Shown here in pieces: positions 25,779 through 35,447 of a stretch of 64,000 nucleotides of DNA. The position numbers were made by a program, and so were the translations under genes. The notes under the pieces are model-generated. The model had not been told where the DNA came from. It was given only the letters and a program-made list of their open reading frames with translations, and did not search any database. The stretch covers positions 1 to 64,000 of the forward strand of contig CAMAWR010000007.1 of assembly GCA_945862045.1 (NCBI GenBank). Reading direction: 5' to 3'. This stretch comes from Bifidobacterium breve (GTDB lineage Bacteria > Actinomycetota > Acidimicrobiia > Acidimicrobiales > Ilumatobacteraceae). Position 1 is the first letter of the stretch, and every line of letters begins with the position of its first letter.

Positions 25779-27601
25779 CGACCGTCGTACTCGATCCAGA
25801 CGCCGCCGCATCCGCAAAAGGCGAAGCCGAGGAGCGGGCGCGCACGCAACGAAATTTCGGATGGCAATTGTTGTGGCGGGCCTTGCTCGAGCAGAAGACT
25901 GCCTTGGTGTTGGGTGTGGCGATCGGTGTTACGTGGACAGCGGCGAAAGTTGCCGTACCGCAACTGACGAAAGCGGCAATTGATCAGGGCATCGAACGCA
26001 ATGGTCCACTGCTGTCGTGGTCGCTGTTCATTGCTGCTGCTGGTCTGGCTACCGGGCTGCTCACTGCGGGGCGGCGATACCTCGCATTTCGTGAGAGTCG
26101 ATGGACTGAAACGTTGCTTCGCGAGCGCATGTTTGCCCACATTCAGCGGCTGCATGTCGGCTACCACGATCGCGCACAGACCGGACAGTTGATGAGTCGT
26201 GCGTCGAGCGATTTGCAGCAGGTGCAACAGTTCGTCGTGATGATTCCCATCACCCTGAGCAACGTCGCACAACTCGGTGCGGTCACGGTGATTCTGGCAT
26301 TCACCGATTGGCGACTGGCGCTCGTCTCATTGGCTCCCCTCCCGCTAATCAACGTGGCATCACGACGATTTTCGACCCGTATCCATCCAGTGGTGCTTGC
26401 CGTACAGAACGAACAAGCACAGTTGGCGAGCGTCGTTGAAGAGAGTGTTTCTGGCGTTCGCGTGGTGAAGGGTTTGGGCACAGAAAGCGTGCAATTCAAC
26501 AAGTTGCGCAAAGAGGCTGACGACATTCGTCAGGTCTCGCTGAAAGCGGCGAGCATTCGCAGCCGTTTCCTGCCGGCCATCGATTTGCTGCCTTCGCTCG
26601 GTCTCATTGCCGTGCTCGGCTACGGCGGTCATCGCGTGGTGAACGGTGACCTGAGTATCGGGGATCTTGTCGCCTTCAACGTGTACTTGACGATGCTTGT
26701 TTGGCCACTGCGCAACATCGGCATGATGGTGGCGCTCGGTCAACGAGCCGCCGCCGCCCTCGTACGCGTGGATGAAGTGCTGTCAACCGAGCCGGCGGTG
26801 CAAAGCCCTGAACGGCCACGCTCGCTACCGACCCGAAACTCGGGGAGTGCAGTCGGCGCGATCGCCTTTGAAGATGTCACGTTCGGATACGGCGAAGATC
26901 ACGCAATTTTGCGCAACTTTTCTCTGACGATCAGCCCCGGTGAATCAGTCGCACTCGTCGGTGCAACGGGTGCAGGCAAGAGCACCGTCGTGCGGCTGCT
27001 GTTGCGTTTTTATGATGTGGTCAACGGGCGTGTCACCCTCGACGGTATTGACTTGCGTCGCTTGGACGTGCACGACCTACGCCGGAACGTCGGGGTGGTC
27101 TTTGAGGACACGTTTTTGTTCAACGATTCGGTGCGCAACAATATTGCTTTCGCCAAACCCGACGCCGATCAGGCGACGGTGGAGCACGCGGCGCGACTTG
27201 CCGGCGCCCACGACTTCATATTGCAGCTGCCGAACGGATACGACACACAGATTGGTGAGCGTGGCTTTTCGTTGAGTGGTGGTCAACGTCAACGCGTGGC
27301 AATCGCTCGCGCCATCGTCGCCGACCCGCGGGTGCTCGTGCTCGACGATGCGACCAGTGCAGTTGATCCGAGCAAAGAGCACGAGATCCGTGAGGCAATG
27401 CGCACCGTCATGGAGGGTCGCACCACCATCGTGATTGCACATCGACCAGGCACGATCGCCCTCGCCGACCGCATCGTGCTGATCGATGAAGGTCGTGTCG
27501 TCGCTGTCGGGCAACATCGCGAATTGCTCGACACGTGCGAGCGATATCGCGAGGTTCTCGCTGCCTGGGCGGTTCGTGACGACGATGCGGAAGTCAAGTA
27601 G
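25775..27601 (+). CDS. ABC exporter half-transporter with degenerate Walker B (subunit 1)
   Basis: A 608-residue type IV ABC exporter half: six membrane helices (about 35-330) and a nucleotide-binding domain with Walker A GATGAGKST (396-404), signature LSGGQ (500-504) and Walker B ending in Asp524-Asp525. The catalytic glutamate after the Walker B aspartate is replaced by aspartate, as in the non-hydrolysing half of heterodimeric exporters. The H-loop histidine is present in VIAHRPGT. It pairs with the next gene, whose ATG follows this stop directly. Substrate unknown; drugs or lipids are typical. GTG start overlaps the LLM gene. Confidence 0.93.
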   Translation: MTTVVLDPDAAASAKGEAEERARTQRNFGWQLLWRALLEQKTALVLGVAIGVTWTAAKVAVPQLTKAAIDQGIERNGPLLSWSLFIAAAGLATGLLTAGRRYLAFRESRWTETLLRERMFAHIQRLHVGYHDRAQTGQLMSRASSDLQQVQQFVVMIPITLSNVAQLGAVTVILAFTDWRLALVSLAPLPLINVASRRFSTRIHPVVLAVQNEQAQLASVVEESVSGVRVVKGLGTESVQFNKLRKEADDIRQVSLKAASIRSRFLPAIDLLPSLGLIAVLGYGGHRVVNGDLSIGDLVAFNVYLTMLVWPLRNIGMMVALGQRAAAALVRVDEVLSTEPAVQSPERPRSLPTRNSGSAVGAIAFEDVTFGYGEDHAILRNFSLTISPGESVALVGATGAGKSTVVRLLLRFYDVVNGRVTLDGIDLRRLDVHDLRRNVGVVFEDTFLFNDSVRNNIAFAKPDADQATVEHAARLAGAHDFILQLPNGYDTQIGERGFSLSGGQRQRVAIARAIVADPRVLVLDDATSAVDPSKEHEIREAMRTVMEGRTTIVIAHRPGTIALADRIVLIDEGRVVAVGQHRELLDTCERYREVLAAWAVRDDDAEVK

Positions 27602-29389
27602 ATGTTCCAGATGGGTGGTGGGGTCGCCCCAGAAGACCAGCTTGACAAGACCGAGACGCGTCGGGTCATGGGTCGCGTTGTACGAATGGCGGCCCCATTT
27701 CGGCACACCGCCTACGCAGCAGTTGGATGTGTCGTCATCACGACGAGCACCACGCTCGCTGCCCCAATCCTGGTGCGTCACGGCATCGACTCGGGCATTC
27801 GTGTGCGCGACCTGCTGCAGCTGAATCTTTCGGTTGGGCTCTACCTCGTGCTTGCTGCTTTGGCGTACATCTTCGGTCGGATGCAATATGTCTTCCTCAA
27901 TCGCACCGGCGAGTCGTTCCTGCGCGAATTGCGACTCAAGGTGTTTGCGGCGATGCAGAGCCAGTCGCTGGCGTTTTATGACCGCAACAAAGCAGGGGTG
28001 TTGATCGCCCGTATGACTGCCGACATCGAAACCATGGGCGAATTGATTCAATGGGGACTGCTGCAATTTTTGGCGAGCGGTTTTCTCGTCGTGTTGGCAC
28101 TCGCAGTGTTGTTCATATTGTCATGGGAACTGGCTCTAGTTGTGCTGATCGTGTTTCCGGTGATCGTCATTGCCTCGGTGAAATTTCAGCGTGATGCAAA
28201 CACCGCGTATCTTTCGGTGCGCGAGCGAGTCGGGCAAAACCTCGGCACTCTGCAGGAGGGCATCGCTGCAGTGCGCGTCATCCAGGCCTACGCCCAAGAA
28301 GAGGCCCAGATCAAGCGCTTTGAAAAGTCGAACCGGTCGCTGTTCGACAGCCATGTGCGCAGCATTCGCATCAGCACGTGGTATTTCGGCCTCGTTGAAT
28401 TTTCGGGAGTGATCGCGACGGCACTCGTCGTTGGTATCGGTGGCTGGCTCGTGCATCGTGACACCGTTTCGCTCGGTACGGTCGTTGCGTTCATTCTGCT
28501 GCTCTCCAGCCTGTTCGACCCCGTGCAGCAACTTTCCCAGTTGTACAACGGCGTGCAGTCGGCGGCCGCGGCACTGCACAAGTTGTTCGCGATTCTTGAC
28601 GCGACACCCGAAGTCGATGAAGTGCCAGATGCCGTTGCATTGCCGAACCGCGGTGACATCGCGGTGAGTGGGGTCGGCTTTACCTATGCCAGTGGCGTCA
28701 TGCCGGCCCTCCAAGACGTCGATCTCATCGTGCGCGATGGCGAACGAATTGCGCTCGTCGGGCCGACGGGGGCGGGGAAGAGCACGCTCGCCAAGTTGAT
28801 GTCACGTCTGTATGACCCGACGAACGGAACAGTGAGGTACGGCGGCATCAACCTGCGTCAGAGCACGCATGCGAGCCTGCGACAACGAATCCTGGTGGTG
28901 CCACAAGAGGGATTTTTGTTCAACGGCACCATCCGTGACAACGTGCGACTGGCGCGGATCGAGGCCTCGGACGCCGAAGTTGAAGCAGCACTCGAGCGCC
29001 TCGGTGTCTTGGCGCACTTCGAACGACTGCCAGAAGGGCTTGACACCGAAGTTCGGGAGCGTGGCACACGGTTGTCGGCCGGCGAGCGACAACTCGTTGC
29101 GCTCGGGCGTGTCGCCCTCGTCGACCCGGCTGTCCTCGTGCTGGATGAAGCAACCTCAAATCTTGACCCAGGCACCGAGGCCGAGGTTGAATCAGCCCTC
29201 GAACGGCTGATGCAGGGTCGTACCACCATCGTGGTCGCTCACCGCTTGTCGACGGTGAGGCGTGCCGATCGGATCGTGGTCGTCGACAAGGCACGTATCG
29301 CCGAGGTGGGTACGCATGGCGAGCTCGTTGCGCTCGGTGGCAAATATGCAGCGCTCACCCGCGCATGGGAAAAGTCGCACGCCGTCTGA
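27602..29389 (+). CDS. ABC exporter half-transporter, catalytic subunit 2
   Basis: A 595-residue partner half-exporter: six membrane helices in the first 320 residues, Walker A GPTGAGKST from residue 387, signature LSAGE (491-495, deviating from LSGGQ) and an intact Walker B with Glu516 (LDEATSNLD). Its divergent signature faces the Walker A/B of subunit 1, and its intact Walker B faces the canonical signature of subunit 1, so one composite site is degenerate and one is active. This matches the TM287/288 and BmrCD type. It ends one base before the convergent metH stop. Confidence 0.93.
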   Translation: MFQMGGGVAPEDQLDKTETRRVMGRVVRMAAPFRHTAYAAVGCVVITTSTTLAAPILVRHGIDSGIRVRDLLQLNLSVGLYLVLAALAYIFGRMQYVFLNRTGESFLRELRLKVFAAMQSQSLAFYDRNKAGVLIARMTADIETMGELIQWGLLQFLASGFLVVLALAVLFILSWELALVVLIVFPVIVIASVKFQRDANTAYLSVRERVGQNLGTLQEGIAAVRVIQAYAQEEAQIKRFEKSNRSLFDSHVRSIRISTWYFGLVEFSGVIATALVVGIGGWLVHRDTVSLGTVVAFILLLSSLFDPVQQLSQLYNGVQSAAAALHKLFAILDATPEVDEVPDAVALPNRGDIAVSGVGFTYASGVMPALQDVDLIVRDGERIALVGPTGAGKSTLAKLMSRLYDPTNGTVRYGGINLRQSTHASLRQRILVVPQEGFLFNGTIRDNVRLARIEASDAEVEAALERLGVLAHFERLPEGLDTEVRERGTRLSAGERQLVALGRVALVDPAVLVLDEATSNLDPGTEAEVESALERLMQGRTTIVVAHRLSTVRRADRIVVVDKARIAEVGTHGELVALGGKYAALTRAWEKSHAV

Positions 29390-29390
29390 G

Positions 29391-32300
29391 TTAACGCGCA
29401 ACGAAGTATTTGGCGCGCGGGTGATGACAGATAATTGCCGAGGTGGTCTGCTCGGGCTGATATTGCCAACCTGTCTCTTCGTTCACCACGATGCCGATTC
29501 GGCCGGCTTCGAGCAACTCGGCAACCTTCGCGTTGTCCTCTAGGTCGGGGCAGGCGGGATAACCCCACGAGTAACGACCACCGCGGTATTGCTGGCGGAA
29601 CAAGCCGTGCAGGTTCGGCCCATCTTCGTCGACGAAGCCCCACTCGCTGCGAATGCGATGATGCCAGTACTCGGCGAGCGCTTCGGCCATCTCCACGCCG
29701 ATGCCGTGCATGTTGAGGTACGCCTGGTACTCGTTCTTGGCGAACAATTCAGCGGCAGCCTCGCTCACCTTGGCTCCCATCGTCACGATGTGGAACGAGG
29801 CGTAATCTGCCTCGCCACTGGCGATCGGGCGGAAGAAGTCGGCAATGCACAAAAATGGGGCCTCATCCTGACGTGGATACGAAAAGCGCATGCGTTCGGT
29901 GGTGCGAGTTTCGTCAGTCCAGATCACGACGTCGTTGCCGTCAGCGTTGGCGGGGAAGTAGCCGTACACCAGTTGCGGCAGCAGAATGCCGGTGGCTTTT
30001 GCACGGGCCAACTGCTCGCGCAACTCTGGTCGGATGCGGGTCTTGAAGTCCTCGTCATTTTCCCCTTTGAGTGGTCGGTACTGCCACTGGTTGCGGAACA
30101 AGGCCGTTTCGTTCACGTACTCGGCGATTTCATCGAGGCTGATGCCCTTCATCACGCGTGAGCCGATGAATGGCGGTGTGTACACATGATTGTCGACTGC
30201 GGCTTCCGGGGAACGTGACGGCACATCCGTTGGTGCCTCCTTCGGCGCCCGACGTTCGGCCAACGAGCGGCCGGTGGGGACGCGCCCGTACTCCGGGTCG
30301 TCGGTGCCGCTGCGCTTCATGTCCATCAATTTGTCGAGTGTGTACAGGCCCTCAAATGCGTCGCGACCGTAGAACACGCGACCTTGGTACACCTCGCGCA
30401 AGTCGCGCTCCACGTAGCTGCGGGTGAGTGCCGCACCGCCGAGAATCACCGGAATACGCGCCAAACCCTGCGTGTTCAGCTCTTGCAGGTTGTCGCGCAT
30501 GATCAGCGTGCTTTTCACGAGCAGGCCACTCATGCCGAGCGCATCGGCGTCAACCTCCTGCACCTTGGCAATCATCTCGCTGATCGAAATCTTGATGCCG
30601 ATGTTGTGCACCTCGTAGCCGTTGTTGGTGCAGATGATGTCGACCAGGTTTTTACCGATGTCGTGCACATCGCCTTTCACCGTGGCGAGCACCAGTTTGC
30701 CCTTACTGGATGAACCGGCAACTTTGTCCATGCGCGGCTCGAGATGGCTGACGGCCATTTTCATCGTCTCGGCACTTTGCAGCACGAATGGCAGCTGCAT
30801 CTGACCAGAGCCGAAAAGTTCGCCAACTTCGCGCATGCCGTCAAGCAACACATCGTTGACGATTTCGAGCGCTTTGATGCCCTCGTCGAGCGCCTCGTCG
30901 AGCTCGGCTATGAGACCGTCGCGTTCTCCGTCAATGATGCGTTGACGCAGCCTGTCGCGCACCGGCCAACCACTGCGGTCGGGTTTTTCTTGCTTGGTCG
31001 ACTGCACACCCTCGAAAGCGGTGAGCAGGAGTTGCAGCGGGTTGTAGGTATCGGTGGTTTTGTCAAAGACGATGTCGTCGCACAGCGTGACATGCTCGAG
31101 TTTGATGCGTGCGAGGGGCTGAATCTTGCTGGCATGCACGATGGCAGCATCAAGACCCGCCTTGACACAGGCATCAAGGAACACGCTGTTCAACACCTGG
31201 CGGGCGGCCGGGTTGATGCCGAAGCTCACGTTCGACAAGCCCATCACCGTGAGTGCACCGGGAATTTCCTTCTTGATCCGCCTAATTGCCTCGATGCTTT
31301 CGATGCCGTCTCGACGCAGGTCGGCGCCACCGGTGGTGAGCGGGAACGTGAGCGGATCGAAGATCAAATCACTGGCCGACAACCCGTAACGCTCGGTGGC
31401 AATCTTGTGCAGGCGGTGGGCGATTTCCATCTTCCACTCCACGTCGCGGGCCTGACCGCGTTCATCAATCAACAAACAAATGACCGCAGCGCCGTAGTCG
31501 CGGGCGAGTGAAAAGATTCGATCCATGCGCCGACCGGGCTCTTCACCGTCTTCGAGGTTGGCGCTATTCAGAATGCAGCGGCCACCGACCAACTGCAACG
31601 CCGCTTCCAATACCTCTGGTTCGGTGGAATCAAGCACGAGTGGCACGCTGGCTTGACTGGCGAAGCGACCCGCAACCTCGGCCATATCGGCGACGCCATC
31701 GCGACCCACGTAGTCGACACAGATATCCAGCACATGGGCACCTTCTCGAATCTGTTCGTTGGCCATCTTCGTGCAGGTGTCCCAATCGCCGGCCAGCATC
31801 GCGTCACGAAACGCACGTGAGCCATTGGCGTTGGTGCGTTCGCCGATGTACAGCACGCTGTTGTCTTGTTTCAACGTGACGGGTGAGTACAGCGAGGTAA
31901 CACTCGGCTCTTGTTGCGGTGTGCGACGCAGTGGCGTGATATTACGCACTGCCTCGACCACTTGGCGCAGGTGTTCGGGTGTGGTGCCGCAACAACCACC
32001 CACCACGTTGATGCCGAGTTCCTGCACATGGTGACGGTGGAATTCGGCCAGCTGTGGCGGTGTCAAATCGTAGTGCGTGCGGCCGTCGACCACGCTCGGC
32101 AAACCGGCATTGGGCAGCACGCTGATTGGAATCGGACAGTGTTGCGAGAGATGGCGGAGGTGTTCTTGCATTTCGGCCGGCCCCGTGGCGCAGTTGATGC
32201 CGATGACCGCCGGCTTCATCGCCAATAGTGCGCTGAGCGCCGCACCGATTTCGGTGCCCACCAACATGCGGCCCGTGGTTTCCATCGTGACCTGCACCTG

Positions 32301-32876
32301 GATGGGCACCTCGCGGCCCAGTGCTTTCATCGCCCGACGACCACCCTGCATTGCCGACTTGATCTGCAGTAGATCCATGCAGGTTTCGATCAGTAGCAAG
32401 TCGACGCCACCTTCGATGAGGGCGCGCGCGTGCTCTTCGTAAGTGTCGCGCAATTCGCTGAAAGAGATGTGTCCGAGGCTCGGCAATTTGGTACCCGGCC
32501 CGACGCTGCCGGCAACGTAACGCGAGCGGCCGTCAGATTCAAACGAGTTCGCCACCTCGCGGGCAATTCGTGCCGCAGCGAGCGTGACCTCGTAGGCCCG
32601 GTCAGCGATGCCGTATTCCGTCAGCACCGTGGAGAACGAACCAAAAGTTGCGGTCTCGAGCGCATCGACCCCCACTTTGAGGAAGTCTTCGTGCATTTGG
32701 GCGATGAGGTCGGGGCGGGTCACCGCCAGCAATTCGTTGCAACCTTCGAGATGTTCGCCACCGAAATCGTCAGCCGATAAATCTTGGTCTTGCACGTAGG
32801 TGCCGAAGGCGCCATCAAACACCACGACCCGCTCATTGATCGCGTCGAGATACCCCGACTTTTGCTCAGCACGCAT
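29391..32876 (-). CDS. metH: Cobalamin-dependent methionine synthase
   Basis: Transfers methyl from methyltetrahydrofolate to homocysteine through methylcobalamin. The 1161-residue protein has all four modules: homocysteine domain (about 1-320) with zinc cysteines in NCATGP and GGCCGTTPEH, pterin-binding domain (about 340-600), cap plus B12 domain (about 640-880) with the cobalt-ligand motif DVHDIGKN, and the SAM-dependent reactivation domain (about 900-1161). The ATG at 32876 has a GAGGAG Shine-Dalgarno sequence upstream; an in-frame GTG at 32909 is less likely. It is divergent from a PduO-type adenosyltransferase across 38 bases, too short for a cobalamin riboswitch. Confidence 0.97.
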   Translation of the reverse strand: MRAEQKSGYLDAINERVVVFDGAFGTYVQDQDLSADDFGGEHLEGCNELLAVTRPDLIAQMHEDFLKVGVDALETATFGSFSTVLTEYGIADRAYEVTLAAARIAREVANSFESDGRSRYVAGSVGPGTKLPSLGHISFSELRDTYEEHARALIEGGVDLLLIETCMDLLQIKSAMQGGRRAMKALGREVPIQVQVTMETTGRMLVGTEIGAALSALLAMKPAVIGINCATGPAEMQEHLRHLSQHCPIPISVLPNAGLPSVVDGRTHYDLTPPQLAEFHRHHVQELGINVVGGCCGTTPEHLRQVVEAVRNITPLRRTPQQEPSVTSLYSPVTLKQDNSVLYIGERTNANGSRAFRDAMLAGDWDTCTKMANEQIREGAHVLDICVDYVGRDGVADMAEVAGRFASQASVPLVLDSTEPEVLEAALQLVGGRCILNSANLEDGEEPGRRMDRIFSLARDYGAAVICLLIDERGQARDVEWKMEIAHRLHKIATERYGLSASDLIFDPLTFPLTTGGADLRRDGIESIEAIRRIKKEIPGALTVMGLSNVSFGINPAARQVLNSVFLDACVKAGLDAAIVHASKIQPLARIKLEHVTLCDDIVFDKTTDTYNPLQLLLTAFEGVQSTKQEKPDRSGWPVRDRLRQRIIDGERDGLIAELDEALDEGIKALEIVNDVLLDGMREVGELFGSGQMQLPFVLQSAETMKMAVSHLEPRMDKVAGSSSKGKLVLATVKGDVHDIGKNLVDIICTNNGYEVHNIGIKISISEMIAKVQEVDADALGMSGLLVKSTLIMRDNLQELNTQGLARIPVILGGAALTRSYVERDLREVYQGRVFYGRDAFEGLYTLDKLMDMKRSGTDDPEYGRVPTGRSLAERRAPKEAPTDVPSRSPEAAVDNHVYTPPFIGSRVMKGISLDEIAEYVNETALFRNQWQYRPLKGENDEDFKTRIRPELREQLARAKATGILLPQLVYGYFPANADGNDVVIWTDETRTTERMRFSYPRQDEAPFLCIADFFRPIASGEADYASFHIVTMGAKVSEAAAELFAKNEYQAYLNMHGIGVEMAEALAEYWHHRIRSEWGFVDEDGPNLHGLFRQQYRGGRYSWGYPACPDLEDNAKVAELLEAGRIGIVVNEETGWQYQPEQTTSAIICHHPRAKYFVAR

Positions 32877-32886
32877 CGTGCTCCTC

Positions 32887-32892
32887 AGGCTA
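32887..32892 (-). promoter_or_regulatory. Putative -10 box for metH (TAGCCT)
   Basis: TAGCCT on the minus strand, ten bases before the ATG at 32876. A GAGGAG Shine-Dalgarno sequence occupies the spacer, so the transcript may be short-leadered. Confidence 0.4.
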
Positions 32893-32899
32893 AGACAAG

Positions 32900-32905
32900 T
32901 AGCAT
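32900..32905 (+). promoter_or_regulatory. Putative leaderless -10 box for the adenosyltransferase gene (TAGCAT)
   Basis: TAGCAT with a nine-base spacer to the ATG at 32915. Confidence 0.5.
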
Positions 32906-32914
32906 TCACTTTTC

Positions 32915-33466
32915 ATGACACGCGCAAAGGTTTATACCCGAGTTGGCGACGACGGCACCACGGGTCTTTTCTATGGGGGCCGTGTGGCAAAGGACTCAGC
33001 CCTGCCACGGGCATATGGCGCCGTGGATGAGGCGCAAGCCGTGATTGGTTTGGTGCGCGCCGAGCTGGGCCGAGAAAACGAACTCAACGACGTGCTGGTG
33101 CACATCATGCGCGACATGTGGGTGTTGATGGCTGAATTGGCAACCCTGCCGGAGAACCGCCACAAATTGACGGACAGCAAGTCGCGGGTCACCGACGCCA
33201 TGGTGAGCAAACTCGAAAACATGATCGACGCCCTCGACGAAAAGTTCACGCCCCCTTCTGAGTTCGTCGTACCTGGTCAGAACAAGATCGCTGCACTCCT
33301 TGATGTGGCGCGCACCGTGGTGCGTCGCGCTGAGCGCCATGCCATTGCCGCGGCACCCGCACCATCACATGCAGGGCCGTACCTCAACCGATTGAGCGAC
33401 TTGTTGTGGACCTTGGCACGTTGGCAAGAAGGTGAATCGTTGACGGTGCGCAGCGTCGTCGATTAA
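32915..33466 (+). CDS. ATP:cob(I)alamin adenosyltransferase, PduO type
   Basis: Makes adenosylcobalamin from cob(I)alamin and ATP in the cytoplasm. The 183-residue protein has the N-terminal ATP loop (YTRVGDDGTTGLFYGGR), the AYGAVDEAQAVIG helix and the C-terminal YLNRLSDLLWTLAR motif that closes the active site at the trimer interface. It is divergent from metH and 11 kb from the B12-dependent mutase that needs its product. Related symbols are pduO, mmaB and cobA2, so none is assigned. Its ATG is preceded by a leaderless-type box and no Shine-Dalgarno sequence. Confidence 0.93.
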   Translation: MTRAKVYTRVGDDGTTGLFYGGRVAKDSALPRAYGAVDEAQAVIGLVRAELGRENELNDVLVHIMRDMWVLMAELATLPENRHKLTDSKSRVTDAMVSKLENMIDALDEKFTPPSEFVVPGQNKIAALLDVARTVVRRAERHAIAAAPAPSHAGPYLNRLSDLLWTLARWQEGESLTVRSVVD

Positions 33467-33486
33467 GCGCCCCCGGAGCACGCAAT

Positions 33487-33492
33487 TAGGCT
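33487..33492 (+). promoter_or_regulatory. Putative leaderless -10 box for pepA (TAGGCT)
   Basis: TAGGCT with a six-base spacer to the ATG at 33499. Confidence 0.5.
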
Positions 33493-33498
33493 GACGCC

Positions 33499-34998
33499 AT
33501 GAAACACTCACAGTTGGTTGTCAGCGTCGCGCGCGAAGTGCCCAAGACAGAAGTGGTTGGAGTGCCCGTCACGTCGGACAAAGCAGTGCCTGGCGAGCTT
33601 GGCCTGTCGCGTGCTCAGTTGACGGCAGCCGGCTTCGACGGCAAAGTCGGTCAGACGCTCGTCGTGCAGGCGAGTGGCAAAACGGTGTTGATTGCCGTAG
33701 GTGTTGGCGCCGGGAGCTCGGCTAAGGCCCACGACCTGCGCAATGCCGCCGCAGCGTTGGTGCGAGCGGCGAGCAAGTATGCATCGTTGTCGACCACATT
33801 GGCCGGTGCCGGGCGGGGCGATCGTGCCGAGATTGCACAGGCAGTCACCGAGGGTTTGCTATTGGCGTCCCACCGATACGGCGCGCTCAAGTCGGATAAA
33901 TCATTCGGGTCGAAGTTGAAGTCGGTCGTGTTGGTGGTCGAGACGAAGGTACTTGGTGCAGTAGCCAACGGTTCACGACGTGGCGTGGTCGTTGGTGAGG
34001 CCGTGTGCATGGCGCGCGACTTTGCGAATATGCCGCCGGCTCATCTGACGGCAAAAATGTTTGCCGATCGTGCACAAGAAGTTGCGTCCGAAACCGGGTT
34101 GCGCGTCGAGGTGTACGACAAAGACAAGTTGCTCGCCATGGGTTGCGGTGGGATGATCGGCGTGAACCGGGGCAGCGTGAACCCACCGCGCATGGTGAAG
34201 CTGTCGTACCGCCCGAGCAAGTCGTCGCTGAAGGGTAAACCTGCCGGCAAAGGCAAGAAGTCTGCACTACCGCACCTCATCATGGTGGGCAAGGGCGTGA
34301 TGTACGACTCGGGCGGCATCAGTTTGAAGCCGAGCAACCCGAGCCATGCGATGATGAAAGCAGACATGAGCGGCGCTGCGGCTGTACTGGCCGCAATGAG
34401 CACGCTGAAGGCCCTCGGTTGCAAAAATCAAATCACTGCATATCTCATGTGCACCGACAACCTGCCGTCGGGGAGCGCCATGGCGATGGGGGACGTGCTC
34501 ACGATGCGCAACAAAAAAACCGTGGAAATCCACAACACCGATGCCGAAGGCCGCCTCGTCTTGGCCGACGGTTTGTCGTTGGCCGCCGAACAAGAACCCG
34601 ATGCAATTGTGGACATCGCCACGCTGACTGGGTCTTGTGCAGCAGCACTCGGCCCGAAAATGTCGGGAGTGATGGGCAATAATGCCGGCTTCATCGAGCA
34701 GGTCGTCGCAGCCAGCAAAGCCACGGATGAAGACGTGTGGGAGCTGCCACTCGAGCGTTCGTATCGCCGCATGCTCGACTCGTACATCGCCGACATGAAG
34801 AACGTTGGTGGTGGAGAAGCAGGTGCCATCACCGCAGCATTGTTCCTCGACGAATTTACCGGTGGACACCCGTGGGCACACCTCGATATCGCGGGCCCGA
34901 TGTGGTCAGACGGCGACGCCGGCTGGTTGCAGCGCGGCGCCACCGCCTACGGCACGCGATTGCTCGTCAACCTCGCGGAGAACTTCCGCCGCCGCTAG
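33499..34998 (+). CDS. pepA: Leucyl aminopeptidase (M17)
   Basis: Zinc/manganese aminopeptidase that releases N-terminal residues from peptides and usually forms a cytoplasmic hexamer. The 499-residue protein has the metal site in GKGVMYDSGGISLKP, a KADMSGAAAV segment and the M17 signature NTDAEGRLVLAD. The N-terminal regulatory domain spans about 1-165. A lysine-rich insertion of about 15 residues (near 236-250, SSLKGKPAGKGKKS) lies before the LIMVGKG strand, probably a surface loop. Its 3' end faces a convergent small gene 14 bases away. Confidence 0.94.
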   Translation: MKHSQLVVSVAREVPKTEVVGVPVTSDKAVPGELGLSRAQLTAAGFDGKVGQTLVVQASGKTVLIAVGVGAGSSAKAHDLRNAAAALVRAASKYASLSTTLAGAGRGDRAEIAQAVTEGLLLASHRYGALKSDKSFGSKLKSVVLVVETKVLGAVANGSRRGVVVGEAVCMARDFANMPPAHLTAKMFADRAQEVASETGLRVEVYDKDKLLAMGCGGMIGVNRGSVNPPRMVKLSYRPSKSSLKGKPAGKGKKSALPHLIMVGKGVMYDSGGISLKPSNPSHAMMKADMSGAAAVLAAMSTLKALGCKNQITAYLMCTDNLPSGSAMAMGDVLTMRNKKTVEIHNTDAEGRLVLADGLSLAAEQEPDAIVDIATLTGSCAAALGPKMSGVMGNNAGFIEQVVAASKATDEDVWELPLERSYRRMLDSYIADMKNVGGGEAGAITAALFLDEFTGGHPWAHLDIAGPMWSDGDAGWLQRGATAYGTRLLVNLAENFRRR

Positions 34999-35012
34999 TC
35001 ACCATCGATTGT

Positions 35013-35447
35013 TCAGGTAGTTAAGGTTGAGGCGAACATGGCGCGGTTAGCCAACCAGGCGGGGTGGGCATCACGTAGATGTGGTGGCATCCGTTGCAGA
35101 TGTCGTTGCGATACCTCGGGCAAGATGCGCCGAACCGCCAGCGAGTCACCAAGCATGTGGGCGATGCCGAACATCTGCAGCCGCGACACGGCCCGACCGA
35201 AGATGGTGCCGGTGTCATCGCGTGCAGCGATGCCGAGTGCGCGTGCCGTGCACAGGGCATCGAGCACGTAACCAGTGGGGTAGTCGTCGAAGCCGAAGTC
35301 GATACGCCGCAGGAGCCACGTGGCGGATGGCCCGAGCACGGGCAGCCAGAACCATTCCACATAGTCGGATCGGGCGGTAAACCCGCGGGCTGCAACGGTG
35401 GCATCGTGCCACGGGACAACGGCGAGGTTGAAATCGGGCTGTTTCAC
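35013..35447 (-). CDS. Conserved-type hypothetical protein opposite the sirtuin gene
   Basis: A 144-residue soluble protein that reads as genuine: VVPWHDATVAARGFTARSDYVEWFWLPVLGPSATWLLRRIDFGFDDYP gives a continuous, well-patterned fold, whereas the opposite-strand frame is low in such features. I recall actinobacterial hypothetical proteins with the same RSDYVExFWLxVLGPxxTWLLRR pattern, but I cannot name a function. The start is uncertain: GTG at 35447 or an in-frame GTG at 35495, two bases from the divergent sirtuin start. The long plus-strand frame through this region is considered a shadow. Confidence 0.68.
   Translation of the reverse strand: MKQPDFNLAVVPWHDATVAARGFTARSDYVEWFWLPVLGPSATWLLRRIDFGFDDYPTGYVLDALCTARALGIAARDDTGTIFGRAVSRLQMFGIAHMLGDSLAVRRILPEVSQRHLQRMPPHLRDAHPAWLANRAMFASTLTT

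Noticed and set aside
27077-28066. 329-residue minus-strand open frame across the ABC exporter junction
   Set aside because: Spans both exporter genes antisense to well-conserved NBD and membrane domains; no start signal or family features.
32877-32914. Cobalamin riboswitch upstream of metH
   Set aside because: Only 38 bases separate the divergent genes, far less than a B12 riboswitch needs.
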